From positions 372,001 to 436,000 of the forward strand of contig NZ_FOVZ01000003.1 in NCBI RefSeq assembly GCF_900115295.1: DNA of 64,000 nucleotides, written 5' to 3'. The DNA is from Sphingomonas sp. OK281 (GTDB taxonomy: Bacteria > Pseudomonadota > Alphaproteobacteria > Sphingomonadales > Sphingomonadaceae). Shown here in pieces: positions 20,411 through 28,470 of the stretch (positions within the stretch are counted from its first letter, which is position 1; every line of letters starts with the position of its first letter). The notes under the pieces were generated by a model that saw only the letters and a program-made list of their open reading frames with translations, had not been told where the DNA came from and did no database searches. The position numbers and the translations under genes were made by a program.

Positions 20411-20450
20411 GATGATGCCGATGATGCCGATGATGCCGATGATGCCGATG
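20411..20450. repeat. Tandem 9-bp repeat
   Basis: Four perfect GATGATGCC units (20411-20446) plus a partial fifth, preceded by one degenerate unit. It is in the gene-free stretch and looks like a simple slippage-prone repeat. Confidence 0.9.
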
Positions 20451-20580
20451 GCAGCGCACAACCAAAACTCCCTCCCCTTCAGGGGAGGGTCGGGGTGGGG
20501 CATGTCCACGCGAGCGCGCTCAGCGTGGCAAGGTCCGTACAGCCCAAGCAGGCAGCCATCCCAATCTAGCCAGCAAGACG

Positions 20581-20638
20581 TGTTTCCCCGCGAAGGCGGG
20601 GACCCAGACTGGGCTCCCGCCTTCGCGGGAGAACAAGG
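20581..20638. repeat. Compact 58-bp palindromic element
   Basis: TTTCCCCGCGAAGGCGGGGA and TCCCGCCTTCGCGGGAGAAC face each other around CCCAGACTGGG. The same compact form is at 58381-58437, degraded at 26309-26369, and inside a coding sequence at 44048-44106. Confidence 0.85.
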
Positions 20639-21003
20639 AAGCGCAAGTAGGCCCGCGTAGGATCGCGCGTCCCTATCCAACGAGATATCCGGATAACCAG
20701 ATAACCAGATAACCGCCCCATGCCCCGAACGACAACGGGCCGTACAGACCCCACGGTCGGAAACCCTAAACGCTGTCCTACACGCCGGATAACGCGCACC
20801 GTCACCGCATGTCCGCCCCCTGCCCCGTATGGACCGCACCCTCGCCCGATCCGAAACACAGACGCGCGGGGGGATTGCAGCGGGGACGTAGCGTGAACTT
20901 CGTGAACTTCCGCGCGCCTCCAGCCCCGCACGACTCGGCCCCCACGCAGCCGCATCACGCCGCCTCCGCCGATCGCTCGACGCGAACCAGGGTTCCGGCC
21001 ACG

Positions 21004-21036
21004 AAAAAGGGCGCGGGGACCATTGCCCCCGCGCCC
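21004..21036 (-). terminator. Rho-independent terminator of the rplS operon
   Basis: Read on the minus strand: stem GGGCGCGGGG, 8-base loop, CCCCGCGCCC, then five T. It lies about 36 bases beyond the rplS stop. Confidence 0.93.
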
Positions 21037-21072
21037 TTCTTCAACTCTAGCCCAGAGCGGGCGGCAGTCCGA

Positions 21073-21465
21073 TTACTCGGCTGCTGCGGTGCCCTTGGCA
21101 GGGCGCATGTCGCGACGCTCGGCGATACGCGCTGCCTTGCCGGTGCGGCCACGCAGGTAATACAGCTTGGCGCGACGCACGGCGCCCTTGCGGACGACTT
21201 CGATCGAATCGACGTTCGGCGAGTAAAGCGGGAAGACGCGCTCGACGCCCTCGCCGAAGCTCATCTTACGCACGGTGAAGTTCGAGCCCATGCCCTTGTT
21301 CGAGCGCGCGATGCACACGCCCTCGTAGTTCTGAATACGCGTGCGCTCGCCTTCGACGACCTTCACGCCGACCTTCAGCGTATCGCCAGGGCGGAAATCG
21401 GGGATCGTCTTGTTGGCCAGGAACTTCGCGATGTTCTCGGCTTCGATCGTCTGCAACAGGTTCAT
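21073..21465 (-). CDS. rplS: 50S ribosomal protein L19
   Basis: A 130-residue L19, located at the 30S-50S interface. Conserved blocks are [51 protein letters not shown] and [18 protein letters not shown]. The ATG overlaps the trmD stop in a 4-bp ATGA, and an intrinsic terminator follows. It is the last gene of the ffh-rpsP-rimM-trmD-rplS cluster. Confidence 0.97.
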   Translation of the reverse strand: MNLLQTIEAENIAKFLANKTIPDFRPGDTLKVGVKVVEGERTRIQNYEGVCIARSNKGMGSNFTVRKMSFGEGVERVFPLYSPNVDSIEVVRKGAVRRAKLYYLRGRTGKAARIAERRDMRPAKGTAAAE

Positions 21466-22193
21466 GTCTCGTCCTCGTGTCGCTGCGCGCCAGAGGGCGA
21501 CTGGACCCGAACGCCCTCATGGCGCTCCCAAAGGTCCGGTCGCCGTGACCGTGTATCGATCTCCGCGCGGCGTTTGCGCCATGCAGCGATCTTCGCATGA
21601 TCCCCCGATCGCAGCACCTGCGGGATCGTGCGCCCTTCCCATTCCTGAGGTCGGGTATAATGCGGATATTCGAGCAGCCCCGTTTCGAAGCTCTCGTCAT
21701 CCCCACTAGAAGCCGCGCCCATTACGCCGGGCAGCAGCCGAATGCAAGCATCGAGCAGCACCAGCGCCCCCATCTCGCCGCCCGACAGGATGTAGTCGCC
21801 GATCGAGACCTCCTCGATCTCCCGCGCCTCGAACAGCCGTTCGTCGAACCCCTCGAACCGACCACAGAGAATGGTGACGCCAGGGCCCTGCGCGAGCTCC
21901 CGCACCCGCTCCTGGGTCAGCGGCTTCCCCCGAGGAGTCATCGCCAGCACCGGCCGCCCATCCGCCACGCTGTCGATCGCCGAGGCCACCACGTCAGCCC
22001 GCAGCACCATCCCGGCCCCGCCCCCCGCCGGCGTGTGGTCCACCGACTTGTGCTTGTCCGTCGCAAAATCCCGGATCTGCACCGGCGAACAGGACCACCG
22101 CCCCTCCCCCAGCGCCCGACCCGCAAGCGACGTCCCCAGCGGCCCCGGAAACATCTCCGGATACAGCGTCAATATCGTGGCAGCGAAAGTCAC
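21462..22193 (-). CDS. trmD: tRNA (guanine-N1)-methyltransferase
   Basis: A 243-residue SPOUT methyltransferase that methylates G37 of tRNAs and prevents +1 frameshifting. Conserved parts are [34 protein letters not shown], the trefoil knot region [13 protein letters not shown] and [11 protein letters not shown], and the C-terminal [13 protein letters not shown]. The GTG start at 22193 has GGA close upstream; the longer open frame to 22439 has no family match. It overlaps rplS by 4 bp. Unusually, the gene before it in most genomes, rimM, is separated here by a gene on the other strand. Confidence 0.95.
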   Translation of the reverse strand: MTFAATILTLYPEMFPGPLGTSLAGRALGEGRWSCSPVQIRDFATDKHKSVDHTPAGGGAGMVLRADVVASAIDSVADGRPVLAMTPRGKPLTQERVRELAQGPGVTILCGRFEGFDERLFEAREIEEVSIGDYILSGGEMGALVLLDACIRLLPGVMGAASSGDDESFETGLLEYPHYTRPQEWEGRTIPQVLRSGDHAKIAAWRKRRAEIDTRSRRPDLWERHEGVRVQSPSGAQRHEDET

Positions 22194-22301
22194 AGCGTCC
22201 AATTCTCTATGCGTTTGCGCCAGCGTGCGGCGCCGAATGCGCCCAGCACCTATACGGATCGGCGCAGTGGAACAATTACGCTGGCGAAACGCTCGCGGCG
22301 A

Positions 22302-23207
22302 ATGGACGATTGCATCATCATCGGCGCCGGCCCGGCGGGCCTGACCGCAGCGATCTATCTCGCGCGCTTCCACCTCTCGATCCGCCTGTTCGACTGCGGC
22401 AGCAGCCGCGCCGCGCTGATCCCCTGCACGCACAACCATGCCGGCTATCCGGACGGTATCCGCGGAACTGACCTGCTAGCCCGAATGCTGGCACAGGCGG
22501 AAACCTATGGTGCAGTCCGCGAGGGTGCGAGGGTCGATGCGATCGAGGTCGAAGACGACGGCTTCACCGTACGGCTCGGCGACCGCCGCGCGCGAGCCCG
22601 GAGCGTACTGCTCGCGACCGGGGTCGTGAACAACCGTCCGAACATGCCCCAAGCCATCCACGACGAAGCGCTGGAGGCCGGGTTGCTCCGCTACTGCCCG
22701 ATCTGCGACGGCTACGAAGTCACCGACAAGCGCGTCGGTATCATCGGCACCGGCGACCACGGCATGCGCGAGGCGCTGTTCCTGCGCGGCTACACAAAGG
22801 ACGTGACGCTGATCGCGCCCGAGGGGAGCCACGATCTCGATCCAACATGCGAAACGGCACTAGAGGAAGCCGGGATCGTCCGCGTCGGTGGTCCCTGCGG
22901 CAACTACGCGATCGAGGACGACAAGCTCGCACTCGACACGGTCGAAGGGCGGTTGTCGTTCGACAGCATCTATCCGGCGCTCGGATCGGTCATCCGTTCG
23001 GAACTGGCCGTCGCAGCAGGCGCGCGCGCATCCGAGGACGGGTGCCTGGAGGTCGACTCGCACCAGCGTACGTCGATCCCCGGCCTGTTCGCGGCTGGCG
23101 ACGTCGTGAAGGGTCTCGACCAGATCAGCCACGCAATGGGCGAAGCCGGCGTTGCCGCCACGACGATCCGAAACATGCTCGCCGAGCAGCGGCCGCTCCG
23201 GCGGTAA
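22302..23207 (+). CDS. Thioredoxin-reductase-like FAD/NAD(P) oxidoreductase
   Basis: A 301-residue class II pyridine nucleotide-disulfide oxidoreductase. The FAD-binding GAGPAG is at residues 8-13. The redox motif CPIC, in CPICDGYE, gives Cys132 and Cys135 (thioredoxin reductase has CATC or similar here). The NAD(P) motif [12 protein letters not shown] is at about 146-157 and the terminal FAD motif [14 protein letters not shown] near 265. It is likely cytoplasmic. CPICDGY members form a subgroup distinct from true TrxB, and the partner is unknown. It is on the plus strand, inside the otherwise minus-strand rimM-trmD region, divergent from trmD by about 110 bp and convergent with rimM by 28 bp. 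Confidence 0.88.
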   Translation: MDDCIIIGAGPAGLTAAIYLARFHLSIRLFDCGSSRAALIPCTHNHAGYPDGIRGTDLLARMLAQAETYGAVREGARVDAIEVEDDGFTVRLGDRRARARSVLLATGVVNNRPNMPQAIHDEALEAGLLRYCPICDGYEVTDKRVGIIGTGDHGMREALFLRGYTKDVTLIAPEGSHDLDPTCETALEEAGIVRVGGPCGNYAIEDDKLALDTVEGRLSFDSIYPALGSVIRSELAVAAGARASEDGCLEVDSHQRTSIPGLFAAGDVVKGLDQISHAMGEAGVAATTIRNMLAEQRPLRR

Positions 23208-23234
23208 TCGCTACTCGACTCGGGAGAACAAGGC

Positions 23235-23801
23235 TCACTCAGCCGCGAACGAAGCCTCGACAATGAGCCGGTCGGCATTCCACTCAGGAACGGCCTCGGG
23301 CCGCATCGGTATCATGAACCGCTTGCCGGGCTTGTCATCCACGGGCGGCCGCTCGATCTCGATCACGTCGCCCGCACCAAAATTATCGATCGCAACAACG
23401 CGCCCAATAGCCTCCCCATCGGTCGAGACAACATCGAGCCCGATCACATCCGTGTGATAATACTCACCGTCTTCCAGCGGCGGCAACGAGGACCGCGGCA
23501 CCGTCAGTTCGGTCCCGCGCATCGCCTCGGCAGCGTTGCGATCGGCGACCTCAGCGAAGCGCGCGATCATGCCGTTGTTGCCGTTTCGCGCCGACTTCAA
23601 CGACAGCGCGCCGTCGTTGAAGCTCTTATAGCTCCCGAAATTCTCGGCAAAGACCTTCAGCCGCACTTCGCCACCGATGCCATGCGCACCGATGACGACG
23701 GCGAGCGTCACGTCAGCCTTGCGCGGAGCCTTCATCGCGACCGGGAGTGTCGTCGGAGCCTTCGGCGGGGTCGTCGGCGGAGACGCCTTGATTGGTGGCA
23801 T
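23235..23801 (-). CDS. rimM: Ribosome maturation factor RimM
   Basis: A 188-residue protein that assists 30S head assembly and binds S19. The N-terminal barrel has TLAVVIGAHGIGGEVRLKVF; the PRC-barrel has EYYHTDVIGLDVVSTDGEAIGRVV, and FMIPMRPEAVP lies near the end. The ATG at 23801 has GAGGA eight bases upstream, but the first 22 residues are Pro/Thr-rich and unlike homologues; ATG at 23735, starting directly at the conserved part, gives the usual length (166 residues) but lacks a clear ribosome binding site. An overlapping small open frame (23713-23856) complicates the choice. Confidence 0.93.
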   Translation of the reverse strand: MPPIKASPPTTPPKAPTTLPVAMKAPRKADVTLAVVIGAHGIGGEVRLKVFAENFGSYKSFNDGALSLKSARNGNNGMIARFAEVADRNAAEAMRGTELTVPRSSLPPLEDGEYYHTDVIGLDVVSTDGEAIGRVVAIDNFGAGDVIEIERPPVDDKPGKRFMIPMRPEAVPEWNADRLIVEASFAAE

Positions 23802-23856
23802 CTTCGATGTCCTCGGGTGCGGGGGCTGTACGGGGGTCGGTTTCGGGGGCCATCAT
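23713..23856 (-). CDS. Possible small acidic protein overlapping the rimM start
   Basis: A 47-residue open frame starting with tandem ATG codons at 23856/23853 behind a strong AGGAGCGC ribosome binding site. The product is very acidic and rich in Asp, Glu, Pro and Gly (MMAPETDPRTAP...), with no recognised domain. It overlaps the 5' part of the rimM frame in another frame and ends 22 bases inside the conserved rimM start at 23735, an arrangement that could couple translation. The evidence is the ribosome binding site and start only, so it may be a leader peptide or not translated at all. Confidence 0.3.
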   Translation of the reverse strand: MMAPETDPRTAPAPEDIEDATNQGVSADDPAEGSDDTPGRDEGSAQG

Positions 23857-23956
23857 GCGCTCCTGTTCGGGGTTACCGACAAGGAACGCACGAACGGCCG
23901 ATCGGGTGCGGTTGGCGACCCGTAGTCGGAGCGGGGGTTGCCTCCCGCCCGTCGTC

Positions 23957-23977
23957 ACCCCGGACCTGATCCGGGGT
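23957..23977. repeat. Short hairpin ACCCCGGA/TCCGGGGT
   Basis: An 8-bp perfect stem with a 5-base loop (CCTGA) in the rpsP-rimM gap. It looks like a single arm of another intergenic repeat family, not a terminator, because no T-tract follows on either side. Confidence 0.6.
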
Positions 23978-24096
23978 CCACCGTTCCGCGTATCCCATTC
24001 TCTCGAATGCACGGACGGGTGGATGCCAGAACTAACCCGGCATGACGGAGAAGGGGAGGAGCGATCACGCCCCGCCCCCAATCCAGAAGCGCTATC

Positions 24097-24519
24097 TTAC
24101 GAAGCGGCTTCTTCGGTCTCGGCAGGAGCCTCTGCTTCGGCAGCAGGTGCTGCCTTCGCAGCAGCTTCAGCCTCGGCAGCTTCAGCCGCCTTGGTCGCAC
24201 GCTCTTCAGCGCGCTCGGTGGCCTTCTCGCCGGGCTTGCCCTTGTTCGGGTTGTTGCGGGCCGAACGCTCGAGCACGCCAGCCTGGTCGAGGAAGCGCGC
24301 GACGCGGTCGGTCGGCTGTGCGCCGACGCTCAGCCAATGCTTCGCGCGATCGGCGTCGAGCTGCACGCGCTGCTCGTTGTCCTTGGCGAGGAGCGGGTTG
24401 TAGTTGCCGATCTTCTCGATGAAGCGGCCATCACGCGGCGAACGCGCATCGGCAACGACGATCTTGTAGTAAGGACGCTTCTTGGAGCCACCGCGCGCGA
24501 GGCGAATGTTGATTGCCAT
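24097..24519 (-). CDS. rpsP: 30S ribosomal protein S16
   Basis: A 140-residue S16. The conserved domain occupies residues 1-80 ([61 protein letters not shown]). The remaining 60 residues are a Lys/Glu/Ala-rich low-complexity tail, a known feature of alphaproteobacterial S16. The ATG at 24519 is preceded by a purine-rich AACGAAGGAAAATATC. It follows ffh after about 65 bp on the same strand, as in other genomes. Confidence 0.96.
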   Translation of the reverse strand: MAINIRLARGGSKKRPYYKIVVADARSPRDGRFIEKIGNYNPLLAKDNEQRVQLDADRAKHWLSVGAQPTDRVARFLDQAGVLERSARNNPNKGKPGEKATERAEERATKAAEAAEAEAAAKAAPAAEAEAPAETEEAAS

Positions 24520-24587
24520 GATATTTTCCTTCGTTTTCTAGATAGATCCCCGAGCAAACGCCGAGGTGTCGTGGTTGGATAAAGAGG

Positions 24588-26129
24588 TTATTTCTTCTTC
24601 AGAAAATCATCGAAACCGGCCGGCATCTGCGGCATCTTGGGGCCACCAAGCCCCGGCAGACCACCGCCACCGCCGGGCAGGCCACCCGCGCCGGCCTTGT
24701 TGAGCATGTCGCCCATCTGCGGCCCGCCGATCGCATTGCCGATGCCGCCGAGACCGCCGCCAAGACCGCCCTTGCCGAGCATCGCCATCATGCCCTTCAT
24801 GCCGCCCATCTTCTTGATCTTCTTCATGGCGGTCGACATTTCGAGATGCATCTTGAGCAGCTTGTTGACCTCCTGGACGGTCGTCCCGGAGCCCTTGGCG
24901 ATGCGGATCTTGCGCTTGGCGTTGATCAGTTCGGGCTTGTTGCGCTCCTTGATCGTCATCGAACCGATCATCGCGTCCATGTGCACCAGCACCTTTTCGC
25001 CACCGACCGACGCGACCGCGCCCTGCGCCTTCTTCATGCCGGGGATCATTCCCGCCAGCGCGCCGAGCCCGCCCATCCGCTGCATCTGCGCCAGCTGGGC
25101 ACGCAGGTCGTTCATATCGAACTGACCCTTGGCCATCTTGGCGGCCATCCGCTCGGCGTCTTCGGCCTGGATCGACTCCGCGGCGCGTTCGACCAGGCTG
25201 ACGACGTCGCCCATGCCGAGGATGCGGCCAGCGACGCGCTCGGGATGGAACGCTTCGAGCGCATCGAGCTTCTCGCCAGTCCCTGCGAACTTGATCGGCT
25301 TGCCGGTGACCGCACGCATCGACAGCGCCGCACCGCCGCGGGCATCGCCGTCCATGCGGGTCAGCACGATACCCGTCAGCGGCACCTGGTCGCTGAAGTT
25401 CTGCGCGACGTTGACCGCATCCTGACCGGTCAGCGAGTCGACGACGAGCAGGATCTCGGCCGGGTTCGCGACGTCGGCAACCGCCTTCATCTCGTCCATC
25501 AGCGCCTGGTCGACATGGAGTCGACCCGCGGTGTCAAGCATCAGGACGTCATAGCCCTGGAGCTTGGCCGCCTGCATCGCGCGACGGGCGATATCGACCG
25601 GCTGCTGGCCATGCACGATCGGCAGCGTCGCAACGTCGATCTGCGTGCCGAGCGTTGCGAGCTGCTCCTGCGCGTTCGGGCGATTGACGTCGAGCGACGC
25701 CATCAACACCTTTTTGCGCTCGCGACCGGCCTGTCCGAAATTGGCCTGCCCCGCCGCCAGCCGCTTGGCGATCTTGGCGGTGGTGGTGGTCTTACCCGAA
25801 CCCTGGAGGCCTACCATCATGATCACGGCCGGCGGCGTGACGCCCAGCTCGAGCTCGACGGCGTCCGAGCCCAGCATCTCGACCAGCGCATCGCTGACGA
25901 TCTTGACGACCTGCTGCCCCGGCGTGACCGAACGCAGGACGTTCTGGCCGATCGCCTTCTCAGTCGCCTTCTCGACGAACTCGCGTGCGACGGGCAGCGC
26001 GACGTCGGCTTCGAGCAGCGCGACACGCACCTCGCGCATCGCCGCGCGCACGTCCGCTTCGGTCAGCGCACCCCGGCCGCGAAGGCGGTCGAAGACGCCG
26101 CCAAGTCGATCGCTCAGGCTTTCGAACAT
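24588..26129 (-). CDS. ffh: Signal recognition particle protein Ffh (SRP54)
   Basis: A 513-residue GTPase that binds signal sequences of nascent membrane proteins and docks with FtsY (also in this window). The N domain begins MFESLSDRLGGVFDRLRGRG. The G domain has the P-loop GLQGSGKTTTTAKIAKRLAA, DTAGRL and TRMDGDARGGAAL. The methionine-rich M domain (about residues 330-440) contains the RNA-binding SGTTVQEVNKLLK, and the tail is Gly/Met/Pro-rich. The ATG at 26129 has GGGAGTATTTCG upstream; the longer frame upstream is non-conserved. Confidence 0.97.
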   Translation of the reverse strand: MFESLSDRLGGVFDRLRGRGALTEADVRAAMREVRVALLEADVALPVAREFVEKATEKAIGQNVLRSVTPGQQVVKIVSDALVEMLGSDAVELELGVTPPAVIMMVGLQGSGKTTTTAKIAKRLAAGQANFGQAGRERKKVLMASLDVNRPNAQEQLATLGTQIDVATLPIVHGQQPVDIARRAMQAAKLQGYDVLMLDTAGRLHVDQALMDEMKAVADVANPAEILLVVDSLTGQDAVNVAQNFSDQVPLTGIVLTRMDGDARGGAALSMRAVTGKPIKFAGTGEKLDALEAFHPERVAGRILGMGDVVSLVERAAESIQAEDAERMAAKMAKGQFDMNDLRAQLAQMQRMGGLGALAGMIPGMKKAQGAVASVGGEKVLVHMDAMIGSMTIKERNKPELINAKRKIRIAKGSGTTVQEVNKLLKMHLEMSTAMKKIKKMGGMKGMMAMLGKGGLGGGLGGIGNAIGGPQMGDMLNKAGAGGLPGGGGGLPGLGGPKMPQMPAGFDDFLKKK

Positions 26130-26516
26130 CGAAATACTCCCATACACCGCTACCAAACGCAAAAGCGCCGGCGGGCGAAACCTCGCCGGCCAGCGTGCAT
26201 CCTTGGATGCTCGTCCAATGCGCCCCGTAACGGAACGTGATGCGCTACCTACTGGAATGCGGTTCGGGACGCAAGATGAGTCACAGCGTGGACGACAAGA
26301 CGACACTTCCCTGCTTTCCCGCGAGGACGGAAATCGAGTTTAGGCTCCCGTCTTCGCGCGAGAACAATTTGCATCCTGATCGCGTACGGCATCCATATCC
26401 GCGCAACCAATCGCGCCTACGCCACGCTCCGCCTCGCGCTAACGACGCCTTAACGTCTCTTACACGTGTCGCATGCCACACCGCGGACCAGGCAAGAGAC
26501 CGAACAGGCCAACCCC
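26130..26516. other. Divergent intergenic region, ffh / GGDEF-EAL gene
   Basis: It must contain the promoters for both divergent genes, but no confident -35/-10 pair is picked. A hairpin GCCGGCG..CGCCGGC lies near 26167-26190 in the ffh leader. A degraded copy of the compact palindromic element (CTTTCCCGCGAGGACGGAAA...TCTTCGCGCGAGAACAAT) covers about 26309-26369. Confidence 0.55.
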
Positions 26517-28142
26517 ATGACCGTAAAGTCGGCGGCGACACGTTCGCTCCGCAACATCAGTCGGGAATTCATGACCGGCGCCGTCACGGGCGCCGCACTG
26601 CTTCTGTTCGTCGGCACCGCCGGCACCGCGATCGTCAAGGCGCTGGCACATTGGCACGGCAGCGATGCGGTGATCGACCGTGCGCTGTTTGCGGCATTGT
26701 TGTTGAATGCGGCGCTGATCCTGTTCGGCTGGTTCCGGTACCGCGCCCTATCGGAAGAGTTGAACGACCTGACCGACGCCGGGCGCCAAGCTCACGCGCT
26801 TGCGCAACGCGATCCGCTCACTGGCTTTCTCAATCGCCGCAGCCTGTCCGAGGACGGCGCGGCACTGTTCGCCAGCGCCCGCCGCCGCGGCAAGGCGATG
26901 GCCATGCTGACGATCGACATCGATCACTTCAAGAGCGTCAACGACCTGCACGGTTACACGGTCGGCGACCTGTTGCTCGGTCATGTCGCCGAAACGATCA
27001 CGGCGATCGCCCCCGGTGTTAGCCTGCTCGCGCGACTGGGGGCGGACGAATTCGCGTGTACCTTCGTCTTCGACGCCGCGCACAAGAACGTAGCCGACCG
27101 GATCGCCGAGCGCATGGTCGCTGGCCTAGCATTGCCGTTCCGCACCAACGGCGTCGATATCCACACCAGCGTCTCGGTCGGAATCGCCCGGTCCGATCGC
27201 GACTGTGCGTCGGTCGACGCCTTGTTGCGCAACGCCGACATCGCGCTCCACGCCGCCAAGACCGCCGGGCGCAGCCGCCATGCGTGGTTCGACACGTCGA
27301 TGGAGCGGTCGCTGCAACTGCGCGGCGAACTCGAAGCGGGTCTTCGCAGTGCGATCCCGGCGCAGGAGGTCGTTCCGTATTTCGAGCAGCAGGTCGACCT
27401 CACCACCGGTCTCATCACCGGTTTCGAGGTGTTGGCGCGCTGGGAGCATCCAACGCGCGGCACGATCGCGCCCGACGTGTTCATCCCGATCGCGGAGGAA
27501 ACCGGGCTGATCGGCGAACTGTCGCTGTCGATCATGCGCCAAGCGTTTGCCGCCGCGCGAGATTGGGACGCCGGGCTCACCCTGTCGGTCAACGTCTCGC
27601 CGTTGCAGTTGCGCGACGCATGGCTCGCACAGAAGATCATCAAGACATTGGTCGAGACGGGCTTCCCCGCAAGTCGGCTAGAGATCGAGATCACTGAAAG
27701 CGCGCTGTTCGACAACCTCCCCCTTGCGCAGTCGATCGTCGGCAGCCTCAAGAACCAGGGCATCCGCCTCGCGCTCGACGATTTCGGCACCGGCTATTCG
27801 AGCTTGGCGCATCTCAGGGCGCTGCCGTTCGACCGGATCAAGATCGACAAAAGCTTCGTCTCGTCGATCCTGGACAATCCGGAGAGCATAGCGATCGTGA
27901 ACACGATCGTGCGGCTGGGCGACAGCCTGAACCTTCCGACGACCGCCGAGGGGATCGAAGACGCTGCGATCGAGGAGCGTCTTCGCGGCATGGGGTGTGC
28001 GAAGGGCCAGGGATATCTCTACGGGCGCCCGCTAGGCGCGGCGCAGGTAAGGCGATTGCTGGCGGAGAAGCGCTTGCTGACCCAGCGCCCCGACCGGAGC
28101 GTGCCACCGCCGCGCGGCATTGCCCCTCGGCTGGCGGGCTAA
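26517..28142 (+). CDS. GGDEF/EAL protein, probable c-di-GMP phosphodiesterase
   Basis: A 541-residue inner-membrane protein. Two membrane helices (about residues 20-45 and 55-73) lead into a GGDEF domain with a degenerate signature, GADEF at 175-179 (Ala in place of the second Gly), so cyclase activity is doubtful. The EAL domain reads EVLARWEHPTRG in place of EALxR but keeps the catalytic set: Glu of EVL, SVNVSPLQL, EITES, DDFGTGYSSLAHLR, IKIDKSF and EGIED. It probably hydrolyses c-di-GMP. ATG at 26517 is preferred; a GTG at 26466 would add 17 unconserved residues. It stands alone, divergent from ffh. Confidence 0.88.
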   Translation: MTVKSAATRSLRNISREFMTGAVTGAALLLFVGTAGTAIVKALAHWHGSDAVIDRALFAALLLNAALILFGWFRYRALSEELNDLTDAGRQAHALAQRDPLTGFLNRRSLSEDGAALFASARRRGKAMAMLTIDIDHFKSVNDLHGYTVGDLLLGHVAETITAIAPGVSLLARLGADEFACTFVFDAAHKNVADRIAERMVAGLALPFRTNGVDIHTSVSVGIARSDRDCASVDALLRNADIALHAAKTAGRSRHAWFDTSMERSLQLRGELEAGLRSAIPAQEVVPYFEQQVDLTTGLITGFEVLARWEHPTRGTIAPDVFIPIAEETGLIGELSLSIMRQAFAAARDWDAGLTLSVNVSPLQLRDAWLAQKIIKTLVETGFPASRLEIEITESALFDNLPLAQSIVGSLKNQGIRLALDDFGTGYSSLAHLRALPFDRIKIDKSFVSSILDNPESIAIVNTIVRLGDSLNLPTTAEGIEDAAIEERLRGMGCAKGQGYLYGRPLGAAQVRRLLAEKRLLTQRPDRSVPPPRGIAPRLAG

Positions 28143-28470
28143 CCGCAGCACGCGTCTCCGTTCCTGTCCTGCCCCACCCAACGAAATGCCACCCCGCCGA
28201 AGGCCGGGGCCCAATTGGAAAGGTCGCAGTAACTGGGCGCCATCCGTCGTTAGCAACGTCGCCCAATTGGGCCCCAGCCTCCGCCGGGGTGGTGTTAAGA
28301 GGAAGGCCGCTCGCCAATCCGTTCTCCCGCGAAAGCGGGAGCCCAGGACCAAGCAGTGCTGCAGATGGCACCCTGGACTCGTGCGGTCGCAGTAGAACAG
28401 GACGTCGGACGCCCTTCACCTGCAACACCAACCGTGGACTTCCCCCCCCGCCCCTCCTAAATCGCGCCCT
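28143..28470. other. Gene-free stretch with a palindromic repeat
   Basis: It holds the repeat pair at 28189-28292 and a single arm of the CCCGCGAAAGCGGG type near 28324-28342. No gene was identified before mtaB. Confidence 0.6.
28189..28292. repeat. Palindromic repeat pair (CCGGCGAAGGCCGGGG family)
   Basis: The left arm CCACCCCGCCGAAGGCCGGG then GCCCAATTGG; the right arm is the inverse (CCAATTGGGCCCCAGCCTCC then GCCGGGGTGG). Related copies are at 41963-42065 and 58224-58330 and share internal CGTTAGCNACGTC with the latter. Confidence 0.85.

Larger units (their letters stand above)
20049..21003. other. Long gene-free stretch packed with repeats
   Basis: Nearly one kilobase without a credible gene. 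It holds at least three palindromic elements of different families, a 9-bp tandem repeat and three GATAACCA-like repeats (20690-20715). Open frames here are translations of the repeats. It separates converging transcripts (RluE-like gene plus, rplS minus). Confidence 0.75.

Noticed and set aside
20411..20450. Considered as a CRISPR array
   Set aside because: Nine-base direct tandem units without spacers; no cas genes in the window.
20049..20960. Several open frames of 70-170 residues on both strands
   Set aside because: They are translations of palindromic and tandem repeats (H-H-R-H or D-D-A-D patterns), with no ribosome binding sites or family motifs.
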